This document shows, piece after piece, positions 39,733-52,900 of a DNA stretch of 64,000 bases (its first letter is position 1; each line of letters begins with the position of its first letter). Source of the DNA: Glandiceps talaboti (lineage: Eukaryota > Hemichordata > Enteropneusta > Spengelidae); NCBI RefSeq assembly GCF_964340395.1, contig NC_135549.1:1754501-1818500 (forward strand). Reading direction: 5' to 3'. The notes under the pieces are model-generated. The model made no database searches. It worked only from the letters and a program-made list of their open reading frames with translations, and had not been told where the DNA came from. The translations under genes were made by a program, and so were the position numbers.

Positions 39733-40269
39733 TATCTCAACGCTATCCATAATTCTACAGTATGCAAATAAAAGGGGACGATTCAAATTGTAAAAAGTGG
39801 GGATTTCTCGAGTCTGTGCGTCCAATCTGTTCGGGTCTTAGTCACGTGACACAGTGCATAAAATTATTGCGACCAAACACTTATCCTTCCGTAGTTTATG
39901 GCAAACATTCCTCTCCATGTTCTGTCGAATCCATTCTGATCTGATGCAGGAATGCTGATAGAAACTCTTTTTCTTTTTCATCTTTATTTCCTTCGTATTT
40001 GTTATTTTTTCTCGTTTGTTTTTATTTTGTCGTTCTGTTTATGTTGCGAATTTTCACGTTCTCGAAAAACATTATGAAGCATGCTTGGAACCTAAGTTAT
40101 TATTAATATATCTAAGTAAACCATCAATTACATGCATGTGTATTCATCATAACTGCTGATACGATCTACTCTACAGCCATCGTCGCAAACCACGGCCTGT
40201 TTTACGGCACCGTTCTCACTGGGAAGTGTAGTGGAAGAAAAAACAGCCCTGGTTTGCGAAAATGCTGTA

Positions 40270-41991
40270 CAGCCCATTTCACATTAGTGTTCACTGGCTC
40301 TATTTCAAATTGATACAATCACGCAGACTTGAACCAACCGCAATAAGAAACTGCACATTCTACACCTTTAATAAGATAGCAAGATTGGACGAATACAATT
40401 TCTGTGACATTTTGCTTAAATAACCTAATGTGCCACTATCAAGTCCTGATGTCACAACATTGGCGTACATGTGTTTGCATCTAGTGTGCCCCTACCAAGT
40501 CCAGACGTCACAACATTGGTGTACATGTGTCTGCATCTAGTGTGCCCCTACCAAGTCCAGACGTCACAACATTGGCGTACATGTGTCTGCATCTAGTGTG
40601 CCCCTACCAAGTCCAGACGTCACAACATTGGCATACATGTGTCTGCATCTAGTGTGCCCCTACCAAGTCCAGACGTCACAACATTGGTGTACATGTGTTT
40701 GCATCTAGTGTGCCCCTACCAAGTCCAGATGTCACAACATTGGCATACATGTGTTTGCATCTAGTGTGCCCCTACCAAGTCCAGACGTCACAACATTGGT
40801 GTACATGTGTTTGCATCTAGTGTGCCCCTACCAAGTCCAGATGTCACAACATTGGCATACATATGTCTGCATCTAGTGTGCCCCTACCAAGTCCAGATGT
40901 CACAACATTGGCGTACGTGTGTCTGCATCTAGTGTGCCCCTACCAAGTCCAGATGTCACAACATTGGCGTACGTGTGTCTGCATCCAGTGTGCCCCTACC
41001 AAGTCCAGACGTCACAACATTGGCGTACATATGTTTGCATCTAGTGTGCCCCTACCAAGTCCAGACGTCACAACATTGGTGTACATGTGTCTGCATCTAG
41101 TGTGCCCCTACCAAGTCCAGACGTCACAACATTGGCGTACATGTGTTTGCATCTAGTGTGCCACTATCAAGTCCAGACGTCACAACATTGGCGTACGTGT
41201 GTCTGCATCTAGTGTGCCCCTACCAAGTCCAGACGTCACAACATTGGCGTACATGTGTCTGCATCTAGTGTGCCCCTACCAAGTCCAGATGTCACAACAT
41301 TGGCGTACATGTGTTTGCATCTAGTGTGCCCCTACCAAGTCCAGACGTCACAACATTGGCGTACGTGTGTCTACATCTAGTGTGCCCCTACCAAGTCCAG
41401 ATGTCACAACATTGGCGTACATGTGTTTGCATCTAGTGTGCCCCTACCAATTCCAGACGTCACAACATTGGTGTACGTGTGTCTACATCTAGTGTGCCCC
41501 TACCAAGTCCAGACGTCACAACATTGGCGTACATGTGTTTGCACTAGTGTGCCCCTACCAATTCCAGATGTCACAACATTGGCGTACGTGTGTCTGCATC
41601 TAGTGTGCCCCTACCAAGTCCAGATGTCACAACATTGGCGTACATGTGTTTGCATCTAGTGTGCCCCTACCAAGTCCAGATGTCACAACATTGGAGTACA
41701 TGTGTTTGCACTAGTGTGCCCCTACCAATTCCAGATGTCACAACATTGGCGTACGTGTGTCTACATCTAGTGTGCCCCTACCAAGTCCAGATGTCACAAC
41801 ATTGGCGTACAAGTGTCTGCATCTAGTTGCAGTTCATGTGCATTTAAATGGTTTATATAATTTAGACAAGATTATTGCATGAAATAACATCTTGTTTTCT
41901 TAACCTGTAGTATATAGATTTTGCAGTTTCTTGTTGGTTTCTGTGTGGTTGTAGCCAACAGAACCAGTAAACACTAACATGAAATGGGCTG
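40270..41991. mobile_element. TIR element (TA TSD) carrying a 56-bp minisatellite
   Basis: The ends are inverted: left CAGCCCATTTCA, CTGCACATTCTACACC and AAGATAGCAAG; right the inverse of CAGCCCATTTCA with GAAACCAACAAGAAACTGCA. TA flanks both ends (40268-40269 and 41992-41993). The ends are homologous to those of 3864-4576, so the two are one family with different cores. No transposase. Confidence 0.78.
40432..41826. repeat. 56-bp minisatellite, ~25 copies
   Basis: Units begin GCATCTAGTGTGCCCCTACC and contain GACGTCACAACATTGG. Most differences are C/T or G/A at CG sites (GACGTC/GATGTC, GGCGTA/GGTGTA/GGCATA). A few units lack two bases. Open frames through it are artefacts. Confidence 0.95.
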
Positions 41992-42039
41992 TAAAACTAT
42001 TTTATGTATAAAAACGTTGACTGGTCACCAACATTTACC

Positions 42040-42856
42040 TCAATAGCCTACACTGAAAGTATCAATAAACACATTGATAACAGAAATGGCCAGTATCAGA
42101 AATGTTGCCCAATTATTCATTTTGTCAGCACGTTTTGCCTCTTCTTCCACGCCGATGTTCAATCTAAATTTATAGAAGAGGAGGGAGGCTGTTACCAACT
42201 GTAGGATGATTGACAGTACGAGTAAAACAAAAATGAGTATAAAGAAATCTGGAGTCGTGCCTGACAATTGCTTTTGAAGGATTATTTTCAACTGAGCAGC
42301 ATTATTTGATAATAAAGTTACATTGAACAGTACTTGGGTTATCGTCTTCTTGCCGGAATAAGTATTGGCATCAAAGCGAGTTATCTCAGGTTGTTTTTTA
42401 GATACATCCTGTAGAGGAAGGGAAAAGATGAAAAATAGTACTTTACAAAATATTAGATAAACTGTGTTAGGCTTACCGTTTATAACCCATTGTCTACATA
42501 GAAAAGAAGTTACATCATACTATGATGTATGTGAGGTGTTCTCTCTGTTATGAGTTCAAATCCCTTTATCACGTGACGTGTGCTCAGCCAATGAAACGAT
42601 AAAACAGCAGCACTGTACATATTATGTATATGTCTGTCAATATACACCTTGGAGTGGACTACAATGGTTCATTACATAGTCTATAGTCTAAAATCTCGAA
42701 GACAAAATTGACAAGTTCTAGTGTATGTGTAGATACTAGTAGTCTGCTTACGTCACTGTCAGTTGGAATTTGGGGTTGATCGTCCACGAGGATGTTCATC
42801 TCGTCATCTTCGTGTCCATGATTGAGTTGACCACTTTCACTAGCTTTATGTGTCAT
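42040..42856 (-). CDS. Ninjurin-like protein, locus 7 (2 coding exons)
   Basis: Predicted 157-residue ninjurin-family protein. Exon 1, 42752-42856 (35 codons), starts MTHKASESGQLNHG and ends PTDSD at a GTAAGC donor. Upstream is an acceptor (CTTTATTTTCAG), implying a noncoding exon. Exon 2, 42040-42408, starts DVSKKQPEITRFD after CTTCCTCTACAG. The core has FDANTYSGKKTITQ, LLSNNAAQLKIIL, a first membrane helix, KFRLNIG, and a second helix ending NVFIDTFS. The Lys-Lys pair is kept. The helix Asp is Asn (LFNVTLL). Its last helix has an unusual Asp near the end. Belongs with loci 1, 5 and 6. Confidence 0.88.
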
Positions 42857-43552
42857 GGTGGTTTTAATGCCTTTAGTTTATTTTAAAATCAAAACCTGAA
42901 AATAAAGTTGAAACGGCTATCATTACATTAGGCCTATTGATCAGTTTGAACTGGTTCGATTTACAATCGTACATTAATTTTCACGGTCTGCTTTTAAATC
43001 TTTGCATTTCACTTTTGGCACAACGCCAACGAATTCTGGCGACTCTCCATCGCAAATTGTTATGTAAGCAGACAGACTTGAATACCTGGAAATGTCAAAA
43101 AGTAGGACAAGTCGTTGTCCTTCGTTACTTCCTCTTACGTTTCGAAGAATTTCGACATTTTAATACCCCCCTCAAAGATGTATGTTTTCCTTTATATAAT
43201 TAATACGTAATAGATTATGTGCCAATAAAAGAGGGGGCGTAGCCCCCGAATTTTTTGCACATAACCCTACCGAACGCGTTGTCTATCTTACTTTATTGGC
43301 TCCCCTAAGAAAGAGTGGGTTATGCCTCCATATAACCAACCGAAATCAAGGCTTCTGACTGACCAAGTACAGTCAGTCATATGCAAAATAGGGTGCTAGG
43401 CACAGGCAATTTTTTTTTTATACAAGTGAGGCAGGTTACATTTTACGACTCTGCGAGGTCACCCTGAGTTTATAAGCTGTTTACTCGTTGAAGTGAAAAT
43501 ACTTATACACTGTATATAAAAACCTATGATATTCTAGACTAATATAATGTAA

Positions 43553-44915
43553 TTATCAATGCATGCCTTCTATCAACATAGAACTTAAACTTTTGAAACA
43601 CTACACCCATTTGATAATTAGTGAAAGCAAAACTGAAGCTTTCGTCCATAACAGTAGACTTATTCACCAGTCTGATGTTTTCTGGGTTGGTCACATATCT
43701 AAGCGCTGTCATGTGACAGAGTGGCCGGACCATTTGTGAAAGTTGAAAACGACTCCCGCCCTTTACATGTAGACAAGATTTAGACTTCCTACAAAACGTT
43801 CAAACCAACGTTTGTCATCTTCAAGTGCTTATCTTATGACGTTGGCACACTGTATGAATATGTTTTGAAACTTCTGAAATTGCGATACTTGGACACGCCG
43901 GTGTTCCGCGAAACGTGTGTCAGTTATCATGATTATTAATGTTCGCCTTCACACGTGATTTCATAGATAGGCCAGCTGACATCCTGTATCCTGGTCTTGA
44001 CCAGAAATTGCCGACGAGTATTAGGCTGGAGTCAGAATTTACAGCGAGGGGGGGGGGCGCTTGGGAGCGGGGGGGGGGGGAGGCATACACAAATATATTG
44101 CAAGGCTGCCACCCAACTCATCACTGAATATCGGTTTTAGAAGGTATTGTGGTGAAGCTGCGAGAAATATTTTAATTTACTCGGTAAACGACCGCTCCCA
44201 AGGTTTAATTTGGTTCAAATTATTAAATCATGAGCAAAATATTTCGGGCCCCACCTTTCAGACCACCAGAATTTTCATGGCTTCCCTTTTGAACCCTCAA
44301 TTTTTTTCAGGCCCCCCGCTCCCCCCTGCCGTAAATTCTGACTCCAACCTTACAAGGTTTGAAATGTAACTTTATACCATATGACCCAGATGTCTATTTC
44401 AGTTGACCGGCGGGGCATTGTGTGTTTTATTCTTCTCTTGGTGTACTGCACTTCTTTCCTTTCTGGACGCCAAAGCTTTGGTAATGGCCCAGTATGGGTA
44501 GCCACATACGTCAAGTTCCTAACTTATGGATGTCTTCCTTCTCTGAAACGCGATCATCACGTTCGGTTGCAACAGTGTCGGCTCTATGATGGCGTGTCCT
44601 AATAAAACCAATATTGTGCATGTGATCTATGGGATGGTGTGACCCGAAATTGAGATAGTGATCTGTATGGTTGCTTTACGGTATATTAACATGACCTCAA
44701 TATGTCTGGGTCACTTTTAACTTTCACACATCTGGTATGCCATTTTTTGTCACATGATTCCAGTGCTGAGTCATGTGACCATCCGAGAACATGAGACTGG
44801 TGAACAAGTCCACAGGTGGACGAAAGCTTCAGTTTTGCCTTCACTAATTATCAACCATGTGTAGTCTTTCAAAAGTTTACATGTAAGTCCTATAAGGTCG
44901 TGCATCAATATGCCT
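43553..44915. mobile_element. Large inverted repeat (foldback-like) with nested MITE
   Basis: Arms at about 43553-43741 and 44745-44915 are diverged inverted copies. Both carry GGACGAAAGCTTCAGTTTTG, CACTAATTATCAA and TTTCAAAAGTTTA in inverse orientation. A TTA-flanked MITE sits between them. The arms contain a degraded hammerhead-like string (CTGGTGA...GGACGAAA), as in Penelope-like element termini, but no reverse transcriptase is seen. Confidence 0.5.
44024..44349. mobile_element. PIF/Harbinger-type MITE, TTA TSD
   Basis: The 326-bp element is flanked by TTA (44021-44023, 44350-44352). Ends are GGCTGGAGTCAGAATTTACAGC-type inverted repeats with adjoining G-runs (C-runs at the right). A 3-bp TTA duplication fits Harbinger. 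Confidence 0.72.
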
Positions 44916-44983
44916 TCTATTATGACATTTATTACAGTTGTCGGGATACCCTGGACATTTTAATATGTATAATAACTTACGTC

Positions 44984-45719
44984 ATTGGATCGTTCACGAG
45001 TACCTTTTGAATGTGACCAAAAATTACGTTATGAATTGGATCGTTTACGAGTACCTTTTGAATGTGACCAAAAATTACGTTATGAATTGGATCGTTTACG
45101 AGTACCTTTTGAACGTGACCAAAAATTACGTTATGAATTGGATCGTTTACGAGTACCTTTTGAATGTGACCAAAAATTACGTTATGAATTGGATCGTTTA
45201 CGAGTACCTTTTGAATGTGACCAAAAATTACGTTATGAATTGGATCGTTTACGAGTACCTTTTGAATGTGACCAAAAATTACGTTATGAATTGGATCGTT
45301 TACGAGTACCTTTTGAACGTGACCAAAAATTACGTTATGAATTGGATCGTTTACGAGTACCTTTTGAACGTGACCAAAAATTACGTTATGAATTGGATCG
45401 TTTACGAGTACCTTTTGAACGTGACCAAAAATTACGTTATGAATTGGATCGTTTACGAGTACCTTTTGAATGTGACCAAAAATTATGTTATGAATTGGAT
45501 CGTTTACGAGTACCTTTTGAATGTGACCAAAAATTATGTTATGAATTGGATCGTTTACGAGTACCTTTTGAATGTGACCAAAAATTATGTTATGAATTGG
45601 ATCGTTTACGAGTACCTTTTGAATGTGACCAAAAATTATGTTATGAATTGGATCGTTTACGAGTACCTTTTGAATGTGACCAAAAATTACGTTATGAATT
45701 GGATCGTTTACGAGTACCT
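44984..45719. repeat. 51-bp minisatellite, ~14 copies, open in two frames
   Basis: Units of ATTGGATCGTTTACGAGTAC plus CTTTTGAAYGTGACCAAAAATTAYGTTATGA. The 51-bp period keeps two plus-strand frames open for 270-292 codons. The variable bases are only AACG/AATG and TACG/TATG, which are CpG transitions. No signal peptide, domain or splice context suggests a gene. Confidence 0.93.
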
Positions 45720-46729
45720 AGAAACCCGCGTTATTTTATCTCTTTCACATATTATCGCCAAATATGTCAATATTATCGATATTTTGTTATATTCTGAAAC
45801 AAATCTCGGGTCATAAATGTCTCCTCAAATGCTATGATCAGAATTCAGTGTGTTTCGAACACCTCGCTTCGTTTCAAAGCTGACCCCGCGGCTTCCCTGT
45901 CCGAATCCGATACTGAATGGTATCGCATAGAAAATAATACATATACAATACATTCACATTTTCTGATTTATTCAGTCTTTCTATTGTGATCAGAAGTGCG
46001 TATTTTTAATCAGCTGACACTTCAACATAGCACCAGATACTTTTGGTCTCAAAATTAGTTTTATTTCAACGGCATAAGGGGACCGTCCCCTCCCTGACCC
46101 ACCCCTATCGGTCGCTCTGCTCCTTCGTTCACTGTTCCCCGTCGATCATGCGACACATTAGATAAATAATGTAATGACACACTGACTATTCATCCCGCCA
46201 TCTATATATTTGTACATGTAATGAGTGCAAGATCTAGAGTCATTTTGGTAGATACCGTTCTGAAATTAGGAAGACCTTCCATCAACTTTCCAGTCAAATG
46301 TACACGTGTAATTCGCAAATTCTGTTTTCTTTATCATAAAGTTTTTTTTAAATTTATCTTCGTCTACTTATTTTTCCCATAAACTGTGTTGGGGAAAAAA
46401 CCCTTTTTCACTACAATCTTAAAATATTGAACGCTAAAAATCCTACCTGATCTGAATTCCAATGTCTGCTTGGCACAGAACGATACCAAATACAACAATA
46501 TCAGTATAGATACACTAGTACAACACAGCGGTGTGTGCAGTGGTCGATGGCTGTAATACATGTAAGTCTTGATTATACACGATATATTTGGAAGGATCCC
46601 TGGACGTTTTGTTGGCACTCAAGATTAGTCGAGCTAAAGTATGATGTGTGGGTGAACATTACACAAACCCGTGATCACAGTTTACCTATGGTCGCGACAG
46701 CCCGCATGAGATTACAAGAGATAAGTTTA

Positions 46730-47093
46730 GGCCTAATAAAAAAATAATTGTGTGGTTCCGGTTATACTCAATTTTAAAACAGAAGGGGTAGGTAGAGATT
46801 TTTATTTTATTTTATTTTATTTTTTTTCATCTGTGAGTGTCTAGTTCAGGTTATCCATTGTTTTCAAAATGGTCTCTGTGTTGTTTATTTCTTCCTATCA
46901 GATGTGAAGCCATTACAGATTGGAAGAACAGTTTTATATTGTTTTTATTTTTAGTTAATGTCAGTTTCCGCATCCACTATTTCTTGCGACACTTCACAAT
47001 TTTATTTTTTTTTCGAATACGTAAAAAAAGTTTAGGGTCGGCAGTGAAAATCTAGGGGGTCGGGTAACCGAAACCAAGCATTTTTTGTAGGCC
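46730..47093. mobile_element. MITE, TTA TSD, GGCCTA ends
   Basis: Flanked by TTA (46727-46729, 47094-47096). Inverted ends begin GGCCTA, an A-run, then TTGGTTTCGGTTA. One end recurs at 59711 in a dystroglycan intron. The TTA target suggests Harbinger. Confidence 0.65.
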
Positions 47094-47378
47094 TTAGCAT
47101 GCTGCGACATCAACTCAAGTCCCGCAGACAACCGAAAAATGCAATCTGCATATCTGGCAATCCGCCAATCGGCTATTATTTGTATTACTAGTAGCCTACC
47201 CGTAGACGTGTGGGACTAACGCTCTTACACTATTTCTGCTATCCTTAAACTGACATTTTTTTTGGTGGGGGGGGGGGGGGGGGGGGGTTGAACCATTGTA
47301 GTTCTCATCCGACAAAAACGGCTTTACTTTTGATGGAAGCTGTTTCGTACATATGAAATTTCTAACATCATTGAAGAC

Positions 47379-47495
47379 ATTCTTATAAAATCGGTAGCGA
47401 TGTCATACCCCGCCTACTCACACACAACATTTTGGTGCTGGTTTGGTGTTGTGTGAGTAGGCGGGATATGACATCGCTACCGATTTTATAAGAAT
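47379..47495. mobile_element. Palindromic MITE, ~49-bp arms
   Basis: ATTCTTATAAAATCGGTAGC and following bases are matched by their inverse, with two short differences, around a 17-base loop. The 117-bp hairpin has no resolved target duplication. Confidence 0.7.
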
Positions 47496-48686
47496 ATCGC
47501 CAATCCCTATAATAACGTCATTGTTCTGTATTAAAACCGTCATAGACAAGAATAAAACCGTTTAGGAAAGGAATAACAGTTTACAAGCGACTGTGATTCA
47601 ATCATATCATATGCTGATTAGGTATGTAAGGTGAACATGAGTGACATATTAAGATCAAGTACTTTTCTAACAAATAAAATTTAATTTGAGATTATTCAAT
47701 TTAAGACCATTTCATAGTGCCAATAAATACAGAATAGGTTTAACAGCATTAAATAACAGTAAGTATAAAATATGTAACACAGTTCTTGTAAGTTCTGCAA
47801 ATCATTCACATTCGTGACGGGTACATGGCGCTACAGAACTAGTAGAGCGCCCTCTATCACTACACATGTACAGTACTCTTAATAAATTTTAATTCCATGA
47901 TCATCAGGCCACAAAGGTCCTAATTATATTAATTACCATCACAGTTATTTCCACAATTCATGATCATGTCATTCTAGAAGCTTATACACATAAAACCATA
48001 ATTACTGTACATTTTAATTATTTTTCATCACATTTTTGCTTGCTGAAAAAAATACAAGTTACAACAATGCTTTACTGAAAACCCTTCCATCCTTCTTATT
48101 AGCTGTTTTGTTGACAGTGTACTGTGTAAACTGGCTTGATTTCTGTAGGTCACCAGTCACGAACCAAGAATGGACACAACTATTTGGCATCAATTGATAG
48201 ACTTTGATTACAAGGTAATCATACATACTTCAGGTAATACAAAAACATAAATAACATGAATTAAAAGTAAAACAAATCTCATTCCATTCACAGCCAACTA
48301 TCTGAAAAGCCAATATCTTGACAGCTCACTAACACAATGCTGCAGTCTTGAGTCCCTAATTAAAGTTGTTCAAAGTGAGATATTATTATAAATTAGTCTG
48401 CAACCATTTCCTTCTCATGCTAATTCAAGTGAAAAGATGTAAATAAATAGAATACAAGACCCATAGGAGAATCCAAACATATAACAATGTACTCTAATAC
48501 AATGTATCTTGGTTATATATCTATAAGTTAACAATTCAATTTGACACACGCAAGATATATTACATGGATAAAAATAGCACATATATAAAAAATACAAAAA
48601 AGGAATTATTTCACTTTGCATATATTTTAGAAAAAGTTGTTGTCATTTTCTTTTTAAAGTTAGCATTGTAAGAAAAATTGTTCTGG

Positions 48687-49930
48687 TTATATTTTTGAAG
48701 TCTCAAACTGATCTGGGTTATATGGAGGGGGTAGTCTGTATCCTGGTGGTGGGGCATTATAGTCTGGGGGAGGTGTATATGCTGGTGGGGGCATTGCTGG
48801 GTGAGGTGGTAAATCCTGCAATTGGTAGAGTACATCATCAGGAAAGGGAATGTCTACATCAGGGTAGGGTGGTAGTCTGTATGGTGGTGGTGATGGAGGA
48901 CTAGCTTCCTTTATTTCAGGTGGTGGTGGTCTTGGTGGTGGTGATGACAGGAATGGTGAAATGTCATTCTTCAAAATAGCTGGTTGTACTGGTTTCTGCT
49001 TCTCTTTGAGTTCTCGTTCGTCTGGTAAAATAATTGGTCTTCTGTCTTGTACGTACATTGGTTTCTCAGCTCTCAAAAGGAATTTACTTCCCGGGCGTTT
49101 TCTTCGGTACATGTAGCAGGCCAAACAGCCAAGTAGAAGCAATATAATGACAATAACAATAGCTGGAATGACTGCTTTTTCCCATTTAGGCCTCTCGGAT
49201 GACACAGGTATAGGCACAAATACTGAATCAGTTGGTGTTGGTGTAGGGACAGGTGGTCCACATGCTCCGAGTAGCACTTGATCAACTCCAGTGACGATAA
49301 ACTCAGGTTGCATTGCTAGTTGGAATTGCTGTGTCACTTCCCCAGATTTTGAGGTGAACTTAGCATACAGCCTCAGGATTGCATTCAAGTCACACTCATC
49401 AGTTGGGAAAGAGTTATTGGAGAAGGTCCATACTGTTGACCCTTCTGCAATGGAACCAACCGTGATAAACCGACTATCACTATTTCTCTGATACTGAGAT
49501 ACCTTTGATGCGACTTCATAGCGATTCCTTCCTTTAGCCATAAAAGTAGAATAGTCATTCTGAAAAGTGATAACAAACTGGTGCGAAAAGACAACATCAG
49601 GTTCTGGTTGTACAACAATCTCCAATGCATCATGTGCACTTTGCCCGACTGAGTCTCTAGCCAACAGCAAGTATTCAACAGGCCTAGTGGTGTAATCTTC
49701 TGCAAGAGGTACCCCATATATCATCTGTCTACTATCATCAAATTGAAGCCATGATGATTCTAGTAGAGGCTGACCTGACATAGTCAATAGGACAAGTTGT
49801 AAATTTCGAGTAGGACCATCTTCATAGTCATAGAACGCATCAGCTGGTATCATATACTCAAGTACATATCCTACCGTTATGTAGATTTGGTCAATGTGGT
49901 TGATAAGTAATGGTCTTTCATCAACAGCAG
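48687..49930 (-). other. DAG1: Dystroglycan exon 4: second module, TM helix, cytoplasmic tail
   Basis: Begins AVDERPLLINHIDQIY after a TTACTTATGTTACAG acceptor. Encodes the membrane-proximal cadherin-like and SEA-like domains with GSIAEGSTVWTFSNN (cleavage Gly-Ser), the Cys pair 1146/1190, the transmembrane helix IPAIVIVIILLLLGC, and a Pro-rich tail ending PPPYNPDQFETSKI. The tail motif PIILPDE resembles the vertebrate PIIFADE region. Confidence 0.95.
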
Positions 49931-52900
49931 CTGTAACATAAGTAAAGAAGACACATGCAATCACTTGTTATGTCACTTTCAGGGATTCATATCACCTATT
50001 TCATTTTTTCCAACTTCTGGGAAAAAACTGAAATTTTACATTTTACAAATGATTTAACATCAACATGGTAACACTAGTAGTAACAGTAAGCTGAAGATAT
50101 GATGAGAACTCTCATGGTAACACTAGTAGTAACAGTAAGTTGAAGATATGATGAGAACTCTAATGGTAACACTAGTAGTAACAGTAAGCTGAAGATATGA
50201 CGAGAACTCTCATGGTAACACTAGTAGTAACAGTAAGCTGAAGATATGACGAGAACTCTCATGGTAACACTAGTAGTAACATTAAGCTGAAGATATGATG
50301 AGAACTCTCATGGTAACACTAGTAGTAACAGTAAGCTGAAGATATGATGAGAACTCTCGTGGTAACACTAGTAGTAACATTAAGCTGAAGATATGATGAG
50401 AACTCTCATGGTAACACTAGTAGTAACAGTAAGCTGAAGATATGATGAGAACTCTCATGGTAACACTAGTAGTAACATTAAGCTGAAGATATGATGAGAA
50501 CTCTAATGGTAACACTAGTAGTAACATTAAGCTGAAGATATGATGAGAACTCTCATGGTAACACTAGTAGTAACATTAAGCTGAAGATATGACGAGAACT
50601 CTAATGGTAACACTAGTAGTAACATTAAGCTGAAGATATGATGAGAACTCTCATGGTAACACTAGTAGTAACATTAAGCTGAAGATATGACGAGAACTCT
50701 CATGGTAACACTAGTAGTAACATTAAGCTGAAGATATGATGAGAACTCTCATGGTAACACTAGTAGTAACATTAAGCTGAAGATATGATGAGAACTCTCA
50801 TGGTAACACTAGTAGTAACATTAAGCTGAAGATATGACGAGAACTCTCATAGTAACACTAGTAGTAACATTAAGCTGAAGATATGACGAGAACTCTCATG
50901 GTAACACTAGTAGTAACATTAAGCTGAAGATATGATGAGAACTCTCATGGTAACACTAGTAGTAACATTAAGCTGAAGATATAATGAGAACTCTCATGGT
51001 AACACTAGTAGTAACATTAAGCTGAAGATATGATGAGAACACTCATGGTAACACTAGTAGTAACATTAAGCTGAAGATATGATGAGAACTCTCATGGTAA
51101 CACTAGTAGTAACATTAAGCTGAAGATATGATGAGAACTCTAATGGTAACACTAGTAGTAACATTAAGCTGAAGATATGATGAGAACTCTCATGGTAACA
51201 CTAGTAGTAACATTAAGCTGAAGATATGATGAGAACTCTCATGGTAACACTAGTAGTAACATTAAGCTGAAGATATGATGAGAACTCTAATGGTAACACT
51301 AGTAGTAACATTAAGCTGAAGATATGATGAGAACTCTCATGGTAACACTAGTAGTAACATTAAGCTGAAGATATGACGAGAACTCTCGTGGTAACACTAG
51401 TAGTAACATTAAGCTGAAGATATGATGAGAACTCTAATGGTAACACTAGTAGTAACATTAAGCTGAAGATATGACGAGAACTCTCGTGGTAACACTAGTA
51501 GTAACATTAAGCTGAAGATATGATGAGAACTCTCATGGTAACACTAGTAGTAACATTAAGCTGAAGATATGACGAGAACTCTCATGGTAACACTAGTAGT
51601 AACATTAAGCTGAAGATATGATGAGAACTCTCATAGTAACACTAGTAGTAACATTAAGCTGAAGATATGATGAAAACTCTCATGGTAACACTAGTAGTAA
51701 CATTAAGCTGAAGATATGATGAAAACTCTCATGGTAACACTAGTAGTAACATTAAGCTGAAGATATGATGAAAACTCTCATGGTAACACTAGTAGTAACA
51801 TTAAGCTGAAGATATGACGAGAACTCTCATGGTAACACTAGTAGTAACATTAAGCTGAAGATATGATGAGAACTCTCATGGTAACACTAGTAGTAACATT
51901 AAGCTGAAGATATGATGAGAACTCTCATGGTAACACTAGTAGTAACATTAAGCTGAAGATATGATGAGAACTCTCATGGTAACACTAGTAGTAACAGTAA
52001 GTTGAAGATATGATGAGAACTCTCATGGTAACACTAGTAGTAACAGTAAGCTGAAGATATGACGAGAACTCTCATGGTAACACTAGTAGTAACATTAAGC
52101 TGAAGATATGATGAGAACTCTCATAGTAACACTAGTAGTAACATTAAGCTGAAGATATGACGAGAACTCTCATGGTAACACTAGTAGTAACATTAAGCTG
52201 AAGATATGACGAGAACTCTCATGGTAACACTAGTAGTAACATTAAGCTGAAGATATGATGAGAACTCTCATGGTAACACTAGTAGTAACAGTAAGCTGAA
52301 GATATGATGAGAACTCTCATGGTAACACTAGTAGTAACATTAAGCTGAAGATATGATGAGAACTCTCATGGTAACACTAGTAGTAACAGTAAGTTGAAGA
52401 TATGATGAGAACTCTAATGGTAACACTAGTAGTAACAGTAAGCTGAAGATATGATGAGAACTCTCATGGTAACACTAGTAGTAACATTAAGCTGAAGATA
52501 TGATGAGAACTCTCATGGTAACACTAGTAGTAACAGTAAGTTGAAGATATGATGAGAACTCTCATGGTAACACTAGTAGTAACATTAAGCTGAAGATATG
52601 ATGAGAACTCTCATGGTAACACTAGTAGTAACATTAAGCTGAAGATATGACGAGAACTCTAATGGTAACACTAGTAGTAACATTAAGCTGAAGATATGAC
52701 GAGAACTCTCATGGTAACACTAGTAGTAACATTAAGCTGAAGATATGACGAGAACTCTCATGGTAACACTAGTAGTAACATTAAGCTGAAGATATGATGA
52801 GAACTCTCATGGTAACACTAGTAGTAACATTAAGCTGAAGATATGATGAGAACTCTCATGGTAACACTAGTAGTAACATTAAGCTGAAGATATGATGAGA

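Larger units (their letters stand above)
36238..42039. other. 5' flank of ninjurin locus 6 and intergenic
   Basis: Includes the 5'UTR exon, promoter, short tandem repeats, a perfect palindromic MITE, the second GC-rich dispersed repeat and the large TIR/minisatellite element, all listed separately. The segments 37290-37960 and 39065-39620 show no gene. Confidence 0.5.
42857..48686. other. Gene-free, repeat-rich spacer
   Basis: No exon recognised between the ninjurin array and the dystroglycan stop codon. It contains MITEs, inverted repeats, a 51-bp minisatellite and a G-run (47266-47288). The last part (about 47650-48686) is AT-rich and probably includes the dystroglycan 3'UTR, whose end I cannot place. 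Confidence 0.5.

Noticed and set aside
40863-41826. Plus-strand open frames of 78-97 codons rich in VCPYQVQ
   Set aside because: They are the 56-bp minisatellite. The frame shifts from unit to unit and the variants are CpG changes.
44780-44850. Hammerhead ribozyme in the foldback arms (CTGGTGA ... GTCC ... GGACGAAA)
   Set aside because: Both arms have G in place of the essential A of the CUGANGA core, so an active ribozyme is unlikely. At best it is a decayed Penelope-type terminus.
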